The notes beneath the pieces were generated by a model, which saw nothing but the letters and a program-made list of their open reading frames with translations, was not told the origin of the DNA and did no database searches. A stretch of 64,000 nucleotides of DNA from NCBI RefSeq assembly GCF_002214805.1, contig NZ_CP019914.1, positions 2,604,001-2,668,000 on the forward strand, read 5' to 3'. Numbering within the stretch: position 1 is the stretch's first letter; every line of letters starts with the position of its first letter. The position numbers were made by a program, and so were the translations under genes. Shown here piece by piece: positions 34,959 through 44,039 of the stretch. The DNA comes from Brachyspira hampsonii. Lineage in GTDB: Bacteria > Spirochaetota > Brachyspiria > Brachyspirales > Brachyspiraceae.

Positions 34959-36538
34959 TTTTTTATTCCTAATGATTCCTTTATAATATCAAAAATAGAT
35001 AAAACTATATTTTCATTTAATTGACCGTATTTAATAAGATCATTATATGTGGTGCTTATTGTGTTATTATTATTTAATATTTCTGTGTATATTTCTTTAG
35101 GCATAATATTTGAATTGTTTTTAAATACATTCAAATCATAGTATGCTGATAATTTTAATGCCCATAAAGCATGATTATATTTATTATCATTTGTTAGTAC
35201 AGGATAAACATATATATAAGATTTTGATAATGTATTATTTAAGTATTTTATATCTTTTATAGAATAAAAATCTGCAATATTTCTATATGATATAGTGCTT
35301 CCTTTTCTTATAACATTACTTATTTTGAATTTATCATTATTATAAGCATATATTAAAGGCCAATATGTGGCATCTCCGTATAGAGTTTTTGCTATATCCC
35401 AATAATACATATCTTTTGATGTGATATATGTTAAGTTTGCAGAATCTATTTCATTAAAATATTCATTAACTATATCATAAAGTTTTCTATTTTCTATACT
35501 ATTATCAGATATTATTCTACTACTGCTATAGTATATTGATGATGCTATGCCAAGTATAAATATTATTATTATTATGAGTATTACTCTTATTATGCCTACA
35601 AGCAGCATATTTTTGCTTTTAACATTGTTTTTATTCATAGTTTTATTTCCTGATTTTTTAATATTATTGTTTAGTTTTTCTTTATTATTTAGTAATTCCT
35701 TTTGTATATTTATTTCTGATAAGTTATTTTCTTTTTCGTCTTCTTTAGTGTTTGCATTAGTATCAGCATGCTCTAAGTCTTCTTTATCAAAATGATTAAT
35801 ATCAAGTAGTTCTTCTTTAGAATATTCTTTCATTTCAGGATAATCATTTTTGTCATTATCGGATGTATTATTATTATTTTCTTTTTCATCTTCTATATCT
35901 TTTTTTTCATTTAGTTTTTTTATCATACTATTTAAATCTATAGAATTATAATTTTTCCATATATTTCCTACGACATTGTTATCTATTGATTTGTTTTCTT
36001 CGTCTTTATTTTCTTCATCATTAATTTCAATAATTTCTTCAATTTCATCATCATCATTGTTATAACTTAATTTTTTATTTTTTATTTGACTATCCAATTC
36101 ATCTAATATGTCTTCTGCTATTTCATTATTATGCAATTCTTTTATTTGGTTTTTTAAAAAAGCATCAGTTTCAAAATGATTATTTGAAAAAGTACCGAAG
36201 TTTTTTATATATACATCTTCTTCTTTTGATATATCTGCTATATTTTTGAATATGCTTTTATATATAGATTTTTCCAAAAAAATATTTTTTATATTATTAT
36301 TTGTAACATTTAAAGATTCCAATGATTCATCAAAATTTTCATCTTCCTTATCTAATATAATATTGTTATTTTCATCTAAACTTAAAATACCAACCTTATA
36401 AATATAGAATCTATTTCCATTTAAAATAGATGATGTTATTTTTGAGAATAATTTTTGAATGATGCTTTCAGATTCATTATTTTCTATATTAAATTCATTT
36501 GATATATTTTCTAGCAATTTATTATTAGTATTAAGCAT
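34955..36538 (-). CDS. Membrane protein with HU-like N-terminal segments and LysM-like C-terminal domain
   Basis: 527 residues. Two N-terminal segments (about 22-60 and 88-125) read like the HU/IHF fold. In each, a helix is followed by an arm with YKVGILSL or IKNFGTFS, corresponding to the HU GFGTF strand. A highly charged Asn/Asp/Glu/Lys linker runs from about 150 to 300. One membrane helix (311-333) follows, and then a periplasmic region with a LysM-like motif (about 372-420: DMYYWDIAKTLYGD, then WPLIYAYN). The plan would place DNA-binding-like domains in the cytoplasm and a peptidoglycan-binding domain outside. Domain assignments are by eye. It is cotranscribed with the NAD(P)HX repair gene. 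Confidence 0.55.
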   Translation of the reverse strand: MLNTNNKLLENISNEFNIENNESESIIQKLFSKITSSILNGNRFYIYKVGILSLDENNNIILDKEDENFDESLESLNVTNNNIKNIFLEKSIYKSIFKNIADISKEEDVYIKNFGTFSNNHFETDAFLKNQIKELHNNEIAEDILDELDSQIKNKKLSYNNDDDEIEEIIEINDEENKDEENKSIDNNVVGNIWKNYNSIDLNSMIKKLNEKKDIEDEKENNNNTSDNDKNDYPEMKEYSKEELLDINHFDKEDLEHADTNANTKEDEKENNLSEINIQKELLNNKEKLNNNIKKSGNKTMNKNNVKSKNMLLVGIIRVILIIIIIFILGIASSIYYSSSRIISDNSIENRKLYDIVNEYFNEIDSANLTYITSKDMYYWDIAKTLYGDATYWPLIYAYNNDKFKISNVIRKGSTISYRNIADFYSIKDIKYLNNTLSKSYIYVYPVLTNDNKYNHALWALKLSAYYDLNVFKNNSNIMPKEIYTEILNNNNTISTTYNDLIKYGQLNENIVLSIFDIIKESLGIKK

Positions 36539-36595
36539 AATTATACCTTAAATTTTAATATAATTGCGATTATATATCAATTTAGAATAAATAAA

Positions 36596-36621
36596 AGCCT
36601 AATTTTTAATAAAATTAGGCT
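36596..36621 (-). terminator. Terminator of trxA
   Basis: A perfect 11-bp stem (AGCCTAATTTT at 36596-36606 with AAAATTAGGCT at 36611-36621) has a 4-nt loop and is followed by T-rich sequence on the minus strand. Confidence 0.85.
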
Positions 36622-36638
36622 AAAAATAAAATATTTTC

Positions 36639-36956
36639 TTATAGATATTCTTTTAACCAATCTTTTAATTGAGCTTCATTTTTCATACCTTCAGCTCTTT
36701 TAATAACTTCTCCGCCTTTGAATACCATTAAAGTAGGTATAGACTGCACTCCATATTTAGCAGCAACCTCTTCAGCAGCATCAACATCAACAGCTCCGAA
36801 ATTCATTTTATCAGAATATTGATCTGCTACTTTATGTAATACAGGAGTCTGCATTTTACAAGGTCCGCACCATTCAGCGAAAAAATCAACTAATATTGCT
36901 TTATCTCCAGATATAGCTGCTTCAAAATTATCTGTTTTTAATTCTTGTACTGACAT
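36639..36956 (-). CDS. trxA: Thioredoxin
   Basis: 105 residues, the standard length. The active site WCGPC is near residues 29-33, with the cis-Pro in QSIPTLMVF and the terminal helix present. It is a general cytoplasmic disulfide reductant. It has its own near-consensus promoter and a terminator, so it is monocistronic. Thioredoxin reductase is not in the window. Confidence 0.96.
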   Translation of the reverse strand: MSVQELKTDNFEAAISGDKAILVDFFAEWCGPCKMQTPVLHKVADQYSDKMNFGAVDVDAAEEVAAKYGVQSIPTLMVFKGGEVIKRAEGMKNEAQLKDWLKEYL

Positions 36957-36995
36957 ATTTATTTCCCCTCGCTTATATTTATAATTTATTTAATT

Positions 36996-37023
36996 AGTAT
37001 ACTCTAACTTTATTAAAAGTCAA
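36996..37023 (-). promoter_or_regulatory. Promoter of trxA
   Basis: On the minus strand TTGACT (37023-37018) and TATACT (37001-36996) are separated by 16 bp, about 40 bp upstream of the trxA start. It is back to back with the marR promoter. Confidence 0.75.
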
Positions 37024-37070
37024 TACCTTTTTTTATTTTTTTAAATATACCTATATATCGTATATTTTAC

Positions 37071-37098
37071 TTGACTTATTTTTGTTTTTATATATAAT
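37071..37098 (+). promoter_or_regulatory. Promoter of the marR-type operon
   Basis: TTGACT (37071-37076) and an exact TATAAT (37093-37098) are separated by 16 bp. Transcription would begin near 37105, just before a 15-bp tandem repeat. Confidence 0.75.
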
Positions 37099-37110
37099 AA
37101 GCTATCTTAT

Positions 37111-37140
37111 TATAAGAATACTTACTATAAGGATACTTAC
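37111..37140 (+). repeat. 15-bp tandem duplication in the marR leader
   Basis: TATAAGAATACTTAC (37111-37125) is followed directly by TATAAGGATACTTAC (37126-37140), with one mismatch. The second copy carries the SD core AAGGA; the first reads AAGAA. It could be a regulator site or a duplicated ribosome-binding region. Confidence 0.7.
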
Positions 37141-37142
37141 CA

Positions 37143-37559
37143 TTGGAGAATCTGCATTATTTATTAATGAAAGCCAATTCTATGTTTGCTCGTAAAGTGA
37201 TGTACGAGGCAAATAAGATAGGGCTTACATCAGGTCAGCCTAAAATATTATATTTTTTATCTAGATTTGAAGAGGCTGATCAAAAAACTATAGCCAGCTA
37301 TCTCGAAATAGAGCAGGCAACAGTAGGAAGCATACTGCTTGGTATGGAGAAATCTGGTCTTATAGAGAGAAAGCAAAGAGAAGGAAACAGACGCTCGCTT
37401 TATGTATTTTTGACAGAAAAAGGGGCAGAGGTTTCAAAGAAGATGGAAAAAATATTTGAGGATGCTGAGAATATTGCTACTGATAAATTGTCAGAAAAAG
37501 ATAAAGAAAAATTAAAAAAACTGTTGATTGAAATGTGTAATTCATTAAAAGGAGTTTAA
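37143..37559 (+). CDS. MarR-family transcriptional regulator
   Basis: 138 residues with the MarR winged helix: a recognition region near TIASYLEIEQATVGSILLGM (45-64) and a wing with RKQREGNRRSLYVFLTEKG. MarR proteins usually repress their own operon and respond to small phenolic or other ligands. The first in-frame start is TTG at 37143, 9 nt after AAGGA; an internal ATG eight codons later is less well placed. The downstream YczE-like membrane protein starts 3 bp after the stop, so the two form an operon and the membrane protein is the likely target. Confidence 0.9.
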   Translation: MENLHYLLMKANSMFARKVMYEANKIGLTSGQPKILYFLSRFEEADQKTIASYLEIEQATVGSILLGMEKSGLIERKQREGNRRSLYVFLTEKGAEVSKKMEKIFEDAENIATDKLSEKDKEKLKKLLIEMCNSLKGV

Positions 37560-37562
37560 TTT

Positions 37563-38225
37563 ATGTTTAAGAAAATTTTAGAAAAGCGTATTATAGAAAG
37601 AACTATAATACTTTTAATAGGACTTTATATTATGTCTTTAGGCATAGCTTTTTCTATTAAAGCGTCGCTTGGTACTTCTCCTATTTCAAGCGTACCCTAT
37701 GTTACAAGCTGCATATCAGGGCTTTCTGTGGGAGAAACTACAATTATTATTAATCTTGTATTTATACTAACACAAATACTGCTTCTTAGAAAGAAATATA
37801 ATCCTTTTCAGCTTTTTCAAATACCGGCACTTATTTTATTTGGTATAATGATAGATATAAGCGGCTCTTTAATAAAAGACATAACATACAGCAATTATTT
37901 TCAGCAATGGGTATTATGTTTTATTGGAATAATTTTGGTAGGAGTGGGAGTGAGTATAGAAATTATGGTAAAACTTGTAACTACTCCGGGTGAAGGCGTT
38001 GTACTTGCTATATGCAAAGTTTTTCCTTTAAAATTTGGAAATACAAAAATTATGTTTGATGTTGTATTGGTATTGATTTCTTTAATAACAGTTTTGGTAT
38101 TTTTAGGTCATTTAGAGGGGGTTAGGGAAGGGACTATAATAGCTGCAATTTTGGTAGGATTTATAGCAAAACATTTAAGTAAGCCTTTAAAACTTTTAGA
38201 GAACAAATATTTACTTAATGAATAA
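37563..38225 (+). CDS. YczE/YitT-like integral membrane protein
   Basis: 220 residues with five to six membrane helices. The N-terminus (G-L-Y-I-M-S-L-G-I-A-F-S-I-K-A-x-L-G-T-S-P) and the middle TTPGEGVVLAI are typical of the YczE/DUF6198 group of membrane proteins. The transported or sensed substrate is unknown; some relatives influence antibiotic or lipopeptide production. It is controlled with the MarR regulator directly upstream. Confidence 0.75.
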   Translation: MFKKILEKRIIERTIILLIGLYIMSLGIAFSIKASLGTSPISSVPYVTSCISGLSVGETTIIINLVFILTQILLLRKKYNPFQLFQIPALILFGIMIDISGSLIKDITYSNYFQQWVLCFIGIILVGVGVSIEIMVKLVTTPGEGVVLAICKVFPLKFGNTKIMFDVVLVLISLITVLVFLGHLEGVREGTIIAAILVGFIAKHLSKPLKLLENKYLLNE

Positions 38226-38261
38226 ATAATAATAATAAATATTTATTTAGTTTATTTAGAT

Positions 38262-38296
38262 AAAAAGCCATGTTTCTATTTTAAGCATGGCTTTTT
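38262..38296 (+). terminator. Terminator of the marR operon
   Basis: The perfect stem AAAAAGCCATG / CATGGCTTTTT (11 bp) ends in a T run. Confidence 0.9.
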
Positions 38297-38403
38297 ATTA
38301 ATATTATATTTTGTAGTCTTTATGCTATATTAAAATTGGTATATAAATTGTAATATAAGTTAAATTTATATGAATATTAAAAATGTTTATTTTGCACAAA
38401 TAA

Positions 38404-38434
38404 AAAAGCCCTGTTTCATAAAAAACAGAGCTTA
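38404..38434 (-). terminator. Terminator of fabF
   Basis: A stem pairs AAGCCCTGTTT (38406-38416) with AAACAGAGCTT (38423-38433), with one mismatch. It lies 20 bp after the fabF stop and is followed by a T-rich run on the minus strand. Confidence 0.8.
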
Positions 38435-38453
38435 TTATTTTTATGATTTTATA

Positions 38454-39707
38454 TTATATTTTTTTGAATACTATAGAAGCATTATGTCCGCCGAAACCGA
38501 AAGAATTACTTATAGCATATTCTATTTTGTAATCCTGAGCAGTATTAGCAACAACATCTAAATCACATTCTGGGTCCTGATTTTCTACATTAATAGTAGG
38601 GTGTACTTTGCCTTCAATCATACTCATAATAGTTGCAATAGCTTCTATACCGCCTGCAGCACCTAAAGCATGTCCTGTCATAGATTTTGTAGAGTTAATT
38701 TTTATTTTTTTAGCATGATCTTCGCCTAAAGCCTTTTTAATAGCTTTAATTTCAGCAATATCTCCGACAGGAGTAGAAGTACCATGAGTATTAACATAGC
38801 TGATTTTATCAGGTGAGATTTTAGCACTTTCAATAGCTAAAGACATAGCCCTTGCTCCCATAGCACCGTCTTCTAAAGGAGCAGTGATATGATTAGCATC
38901 AGCAGTAAATCCATAACCGCAAACTTCAGCAATTATATTAGCATTTCTTTTTTTGGCATGTTCATACTCTTCAAGTATTAATATACCGGCACCCTCAGCT
39001 ATAACAAAACCGTCTCTTCCTTTATCGAAAGGTCTTGATGCTTTTGAAGGCTCATCATTTCTAGTAGATAAAGCTCTGGCATTATTAAAACCAGCTATAG
39101 TAAGAGGATTAATAGTAGCTTCAGAACCGCCAACTACCATAATATCAGCTTCATTGTCTTTAATATGTTTGTAGCCTAAACCTATAGAATGATTTGAAGA
39201 AGCACAAGCAGTAACTGTACTGTAATTAGGTCCGTTCATACCATATTCCATAGATATTAAACCCGGTGTCATATTGATTATTTGCATAGGCACAAAAAAA
39301 GGCGATACTCTGCTAGGTCCGTCATTAAGTAAAACTTGATGGTTAGATAAAAGAGTAGTCATACCGCCAATACCGCTGCCAAGAACACAGCCGGCTCTTA
39401 AAGGATCAAATCCTGTTTTAGGTTCTATACCAGCCTGCTTAAATGCATGATGAGCGGCATATATTCCAAAATTAATAAAAGGGTCTAGTCTTCTTAACAT
39501 TTTTTTATCAGAATAATAATCACCTTCTAATGGTAAAGCTTCAGCACCGATTTTGGTAATAAGCTGTTCTTTTTCAGGATCAAAATATTTACTTAATGTT
39601 TTTATTCCAGAAACACCATTAAGCAAGTTATCCCAAAATGTTTTTACATCATTTCCAAGAGAACTTACTATACCGAGTCCTGTAATTACAACTCTGCGTT
39701 CACTCAT
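38454..39707 (-). CDS. fabF: Beta-ketoacyl-ACP synthase II
   Basis: 417 residues, standard KAS II length. The catalytic Cys is in TVTACASSNHSIG and the two His are in VNTHGTSTPVGD and MTGHALGAAGG. It condenses malonyl-ACP with acyl-ACP in type II fatty-acid elongation. It is the third gene of a fabG-acpP-fabF cluster, separated from acpP by a terminator, so it probably receives read-through or its own transcript. Confidence 0.96.
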   Translation of the reverse strand: MSERRVVITGLGIVSSLGNDVKTFWDNLLNGVSGIKTLSKYFDPEKEQLITKIGAEALPLEGDYYSDKKMLRRLDPFINFGIYAAHHAFKQAGIEPKTGFDPLRAGCVLGSGIGGMTTLLSNHQVLLNDGPSRVSPFFVPMQIINMTPGLISMEYGMNGPNYSTVTACASSNHSIGLGYKHIKDNEADIMVVGGSEATINPLTIAGFNNARALSTRNDEPSKASRPFDKGRDGFVIAEGAGILILEEYEHAKKRNANIIAEVCGYGFTADANHITAPLEDGAMGARAMSLAIESAKISPDKISYVNTHGTSTPVGDIAEIKAIKKALGEDHAKKIKINSTKSMTGHALGAAGGIEAIATIMSMIEGKVHPTINVENQDPECDLDVVANTAQDYKIEYAISNSFGFGGHNASIVFKKI

Positions 39708-39735
39708 ATATAAAACTCCTATGATTTTGAACTAT

Positions 39736-39780
39736 ACAAAAAATTTCCCGTAAAAGATATGATTCTATTTACGGGAAATT
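39736..39780 (-). terminator. Terminator between acpP and fabF
   Basis: AATTTCCCGTAAA (39742-39754) pairs perfectly with TTTACGGGAAATT (39768-39780). On the minus strand it is followed by six T. Its place directly after acpP would allow far more acpP than fabF transcript. Confidence 0.85.
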
Positions 39781-39791
39781 AAATAGTATAA

Positions 39792-40028
39792 TTATTTTTT
39801 ATGTTCTTCAATATATTTAGCAGCATCAGCTACATTTTTGATTTTTTCTTGATCTTCTTGAGGAATTTTGATTTCATAACGTTTTTCTAATTCCATGATT
39901 AATTCTACTAAATCAAGTGAATCAGCGTTTAAATCATCTACGAAAGAAGCTGTATCAGTGATTTTACTTTTGTCTGAGATGTTTAATTGATTAGCAACAA
40001 CATCTTTAATTTCATCGATTAATGCCAT
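39792..40028 (-). CDS. acpP: Acyl carrier protein
   Basis: 78 residues, acidic. The phosphopantetheine attachment Ser lies in the conserved DDLNADSLDLVELIM segment (Ser near residue 37). It carries acyl chains through fatty-acid synthesis. GGAGA precedes the ATG. It lies between fabG and fabF. Confidence 0.97.
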   Translation of the reverse strand: MALIDEIKDVVANQLNISDKSKITDTASFVDDLNADSLDLVELIMELEKRYEIKIPQEDQEKIKNVADAAKYIEEHKK

Positions 40029-40117
40029 TTTTAATCTCCTTAGTTATTTATATTTATTTATTATTTTTTTAATAAAGTGCATATTAGCACATTATAAGCT
40101 TTATAATTTTGTTGATT

Positions 40118-40867
40118 TTACATTGACATACCGCCGTCAACCGCTATCACTTCTCCTGTAATATAACTGCTCATATCAGAAGCTAAAAATAATACAAGAT
40201 TAGATACATCTTCAGGTGTTCCTAATCTTTTTAATGGTGTAATACTCATAATTCCTTTTACAGTATCTTCCGGTAAAACTCCTGTCATATCTGTTTGTAT
40301 GAATCCCGGGGCTATTGCATTTACGCATATATTTCTAGGGGCAAATTCTTTAGCCATAGATTTGGTCATTCCTATGATTCCAGCCTTAGCAGCGGAATAA
40401 TTAACCTGTCCTGCATTTCCCATTTTTCCTATAACACTTGATATATTTATTATTTTGCCTTTTCTAGCTCTAAGCATAGTTTTAGCGGCTTCTCTTGACA
40501 TATAGAAAGTACCTGAAAGATTTGTAGATATTACATCATTCCAAGCATTATCTTCCATTTGAAGTACTAACATATCTTTAGTGATGCCGGCATTGTTTAC
40601 TAGTATATCAATAGAGCCGAACTTTTCTATTGTTTTAGCAACTACATCTTTACATGATTCGCTGGATTTTGCATCATGGCAAATTGCTAAAGTTTCAACA
40701 TTGAAAGATGATTTTATTTCATCGGCTACTTGAGAGGCTTTTTCAAAGTTTGTAGCAGTGATTACAACATTAACTCCTTCTTTTGCTAAAGTTTCTGCTA
40801 TTTTTTTTCCTATTCCTCTGCTTGAACCTGTTATTATAGCTGTTTTATTTTTAAGATTTAAGTCCAT
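40118..40867 (-). CDS. fabG: 3-oxoacyl-ACP reductase
   Basis: 249 residues. An SDR fold with the NADP motif TGSSRGIG (14-21), NNAG near 90, catalytic Ser in NISSVIGKMG, and Tyr-x-x-x-Lys in YSAAKAG. It reduces 3-oxoacyl-ACP in fatty-acid synthesis and heads the cluster fabG-acpP-fabF. Confidence 0.95.
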   Translation of the reverse strand: MDLNLKNKTAIITGSSRGIGKKIAETLAKEGVNVVITATNFEKASQVADEIKSSFNVETLAICHDAKSSESCKDVVAKTIEKFGSIDILVNNAGITKDMLVLQMEDNAWNDVISTNLSGTFYMSREAAKTMLRARKGKIINISSVIGKMGNAGQVNYSAAKAGIIGMTKSMAKEFAPRNICVNAIAPGFIQTDMTGVLPEDTVKGIMSITPLKRLGTPEDVSNLVLFLASDMSSYITGEVIAVDGGMSM

Positions 40868-40992
40868 ATTTACCCTTTTTGAAGTATATAAAGATATAGA
40901 TATATAACAAAAAAATTTTTATTAGTTAAATATATGTTATATTAAAACAAAATATATTGAATTTGTCAAGCAAAAAATATCATTTTAAAATT

Positions 40993-41064
40993 TTCGACTT
41001 TTTTGGTTTAAAAGTCGAAGTACAAAAAACTCTGGAATTATAATTTTCCAAAGTTTTTGTGCTT
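40993..41064 (-). terminator. Double hairpin after the phosphohexomutase gene
   Basis: Two adjacent hairpins lie between the phosphohexomutase stop and fabG. The first (41018-41064) is a 19-bp stem with a few mismatches. The second (40993-41019) is a perfect 10-bp stem, TTCGACTTTT / AAAAGTCGAA, with a 7-nt loop. At least one should terminate transcription on the minus strand. Confidence 0.65.
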
Positions 41065-41076
41065 TATTAATAATAT

Positions 41077-42498
41077 TTATTTTTTAGTTTTTTTATTAAC
41101 TTCTTTTTTAGATTCTTTTGATTTTGTTTCCTTTGTAGGTTTTACAGAAGGTTTTACTCCTTTTATCATATTCATAGCGGCTGTAATTAAGTCTTTAGCT
41201 TCTTTCTTACTTTTAGCTTCAGCAATAATTCTTACTATAGGTTCTGTATTTGATGAACGAACATGAAGCCAGCCTTGTTCTAAATCTATTTTTATACCGT
41301 CAATAGATGTTATTTTAGCTTTAGGGTACTCTTCTTTAATTTGCTTTAAGAATTTATCTTCATCTATTTTTGATACTTCTAATTTTTCTTTAACTATCTC
41401 ATATTTTGGTATTTCATTTACAAGTTCAGTAATAGTTTTGCCTGTTTTTGCCATTAATTCCAATATTAATGCTATACCTAAAAGCGAATCTCTTCCCGGA
41501 GTAACAGCCGGAACTATTATTCCTCCGTTTCCTTCGCCTCCAAAGTATAATTTATTTTTTACAACATGTGAAGAAACATTTATTTCGCCTATTTTTGTTC
41601 TATCTACAGAATATCCTTTTTCTTTAGCTAAATCATCTATCATTCTTGAAGTAGATAAGTTTACAGCAGCATTTCCTTTACCTACAAGCCATAAATATTT
41701 AGCACATAAAGCCAAAGTATATTCTTCGCTTATTATAGTACCGTCATCAAGAACTAATGCAAGTCTGTCAGCATCAGGGTCCTGAGTAAATCCTATATTG
41801 ACTTTATTCTTCTTAACTAAATCAGATAAACTTTTCATGCTGGCAGCAGAAGGTTCAGCAACATGGGCAAATTTTCCTGTATGTTCTTTATTGATAGAAA
41901 TTTCTTTAACTCCCAATGCTTTAAGTAGAGGAGGAGTTGCAAATAAACCTGTTCCATTAACATAATCGCATGCAACTTTAAAATTGGCTTTTTTTATCTT
42001 TTCTGCATCTATCCATCTTAATATTCTTTTGATATGTTCTTCTATAGCATTGTCTATTTTCTCATAAGTGCCTGTTTCCAATGCTTTAACAAATCTTGAT
42101 GCCTTTTTATCATAAAGCTTCATAAGTTCATTAACTGCTTTCTCATCTAAAAAATGTCCGCCTTTGCCTATAAGTTTTAATGCATTCCATTCTATAGGAT
42201 TATGGCTTGCAGATATCATTATACCGCCATGTATTTTAAGTTTTTCCACCATATATAGAGCAGTAGGTGTCGGAGTTATACCTATATCTATTACATTTAT
42301 ACCTGATGCCATTAAAGTTGAAGCAACAGCATTTAATATAGATTCTCCTGTTATCCTTGTATCTCTTGCAACTAAAACTTTAGCTTTTTTTGGAAAAAGA
42401 CATGCAAATGCAGCAGTATAATCCACTACAGTTCTTATATCTAAACCGTCTCCTATTATTCCTCTTATTCCTGATATGCTTGTTTTTAAAGTGGGCAT
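41077..42498 (-). CDS. glmM: Phosphoglucosamine mutase / phosphohexomutase family enzyme
   Basis: 473 residues. The alpha-D-phosphohexomutase features are complete: active-site Ser in ISASHNPIEWNALKL (near 95), metal loop DPDADRLAL, sugar-binding GGEGNGG, and phosphate-binding RSSNTEPIVRI. GGEGNGG and the opening SGIRGIIG fit the GlmM group better than phosphomannomutase. GlmM makes glucosamine-1-phosphate for peptidoglycan. The C-terminal 30 residues are a Lys/Glu/Ser-rich tail beyond the usual end. Distinguishing GlmM from a broad hexomutase would need a tree. Confidence 0.82.
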   Translation of the reverse strand: MPTLKTSISGIRGIIGDGLDIRTVVDYTAAFACLFPKKAKVLVARDTRITGESILNAVASTLMASGINVIDIGITPTPTALYMVEKLKIHGGIMISASHNPIEWNALKLIGKGGHFLDEKAVNELMKLYDKKASRFVKALETGTYEKIDNAIEEHIKRILRWIDAEKIKKANFKVACDYVNGTGLFATPPLLKALGVKEISINKEHTGKFAHVAEPSAASMKSLSDLVKKNKVNIGFTQDPDADRLALVLDDGTIISEEYTLALCAKYLWLVGKGNAAVNLSTSRMIDDLAKEKGYSVDRTKIGEINVSSHVVKNKLYFGGEGNGGIIVPAVTPGRDSLLGIALILELMAKTGKTITELVNEIPKYEIVKEKLEVSKIDEDKFLKQIKEEYPKAKITSIDGIKIDLEQGWLHVRSSNTEPIVRIIAEAKSKKEAKDLITAAMNMIKGVKPSVKPTKETKSKESKKEVNKKTKK

Positions 42499-42777
42499 TT
42501 AAAACTCCTGAAAAATTATATTAATATATTATAAAACAACTGCGTATAAAAGTAAAATGTTTTGCTTTTTATTTTATAATTTTTATTGATATTTAGTTCT
42601 TTATTTAGGCATTCTATATTTAAGATTATCATATATTGCTTGAATATTAATTTTTACTATATATAGCAAAAAATATTTTGTTTAAATAAATTTAACAACT
42701 AACATAGATCCGTAAATTTATTAAGATGCAATTAAAAATATATAACATAAAAACATATTCTTTATGTTAGTACATAA

Positions 42778-43962
42778 TTAAAAATACATCATACTATGAT
42801 GATGAGTGTTGCTTAGTCTGTTAATACAGTTTCTGTATTCTATTATAAGACTTTTTATATCTGTTATATTAATATAACCGTCTGATGATACTGATACTCC
42901 TCTTACTCTGTTTAATTCTCTTTCTATAAGTTTTACATCTTTTATATTCATTAAAGTTTTTATATCATTTAATGTATATAATAAATTCACAGAATTAACA
43001 TCTTCAGGTAATATTTCTGTTTTTAACATATAATAAAGTGTTATAAGCAGTTTTGATAGTAAATCATCTACACTAAGAACCATTAACTTTAATATGGTAT
43101 TTCTTATTTTTACACTTACCATTTTTATATAGTAGAGACTTAGCTCAGGATCATTTTCTGTAATATTTATTAATTCTTTTTTAGTTAGTACTTTTATATA
43201 AGAATCTTCCAAAGCAACAGCACAGGTTGAAAGAGGCTGATACTGCAAAACAGGCTTGTATCCGTCTATCATATTGTTTTTTGAATAAATGGCTCTTGTA
43301 ACTTGTCCTAAATTTACTATGTTGTATATTCCTATTTCTCCTGATTTTATAATATAAAGTTTATTTGTGTATTCCAATTCTGTATACAAACAATATCCTT
43401 TTTTATAATAGTATACATTATCATCATTTTTTTGAGGCTCTTCTATAGGAGTCATTTCTGATAATTTATCTTTTACATCATCAGCATTCTCTGGAAATAG
43501 CTTCATATATTCATTATAAAGTTTATATGCTACATGTTTAAATTCATTTTTTTTGTAAATATCTGCCATATTCATTATTTCTTCTTTGGTTCTTATCTTA
43601 GCAATTTCTTTATTTTCTGAAAGCAGCATATAATATCTTCCAAGCCAAGTTTCAAATGAAGCATCTAAATTTGCAGCTATTTTTACCATTAACTCTTCAT
43701 TTTTTGTCTTAATTACCTCTGTTATATCTACTTCTATAGCTTCCACATCTTCCATAGCTTTTACATTAAAGAAATAAGGTTCATTTAATAAAATATTTAC
43801 TAACCCTAAAATATCTCCTTGATTGAACTCCACATTATAGTTAAAAGTACCATAAGATATGGCTTTGCCCTTTGTTATTATGTAAAAGACATCTTTTGGT
43901 ATTTGATCTTTAATATAAATTATAGTTGATTTTTTAAAATGTGCTGTATTATATTTGTGCAT
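42778..43962 (-). CDS. Protein with two cyclic-nucleotide-binding-type domains
   Basis: 394 residues. An N-terminal cNMP-type beta barrel (about 10-110, YIITKGKAISYG and FNQGDILGLVNIL) is followed by a helical linker with a TPR-like segment (about 120-180). A second barrel comes next (about 185-270, LYIIKSGEIGIYN), then a helical C-terminus (about 285-394) where a Crp/Fnr winged helix would be expected. The classical phosphate-binding cassette (R-x-A-x-x-x-A) is not obvious in either barrel, so ligand binding is uncertain. It is single and preceded by about 0.4 kb holding the tag pseudogene's 3' end. Confidence 0.7.
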   Translation of the reverse strand: MHKYNTAHFKKSTIIYIKDQIPKDVFYIITKGKAISYGTFNYNVEFNQGDILGLVNILLNEPYFFNVKAMEDVEAIEVDITEVIKTKNEELMVKIAANLDASFETWLGRYYMLLSENKEIAKIRTKEEIMNMADIYKKNEFKHVAYKLYNEYMKLFPENADDVKDKLSEMTPIEEPQKNDDNVYYYKKGYCLYTELEYTNKLYIIKSGEIGIYNIVNLGQVTRAIYSKNNMIDGYKPVLQYQPLSTCAVALEDSYIKVLTKKELINITENDPELSLYYIKMVSVKIRNTILKLMVLSVDDLLSKLLITLYYMLKTEILPEDVNSVNLLYTLNDIKTLMNIKDVKLIERELNRVRGVSVSSDGYINITDIKSLIIEYRNCINRLSNTHHHSMMYF

Positions 43963-44039
43963 ATATTTTATCCGTATAACAGTTATATTATTTTATTCTA
44001 ATTCATTATTATTATTAGTCAATATTCAGTTTTTATTTT

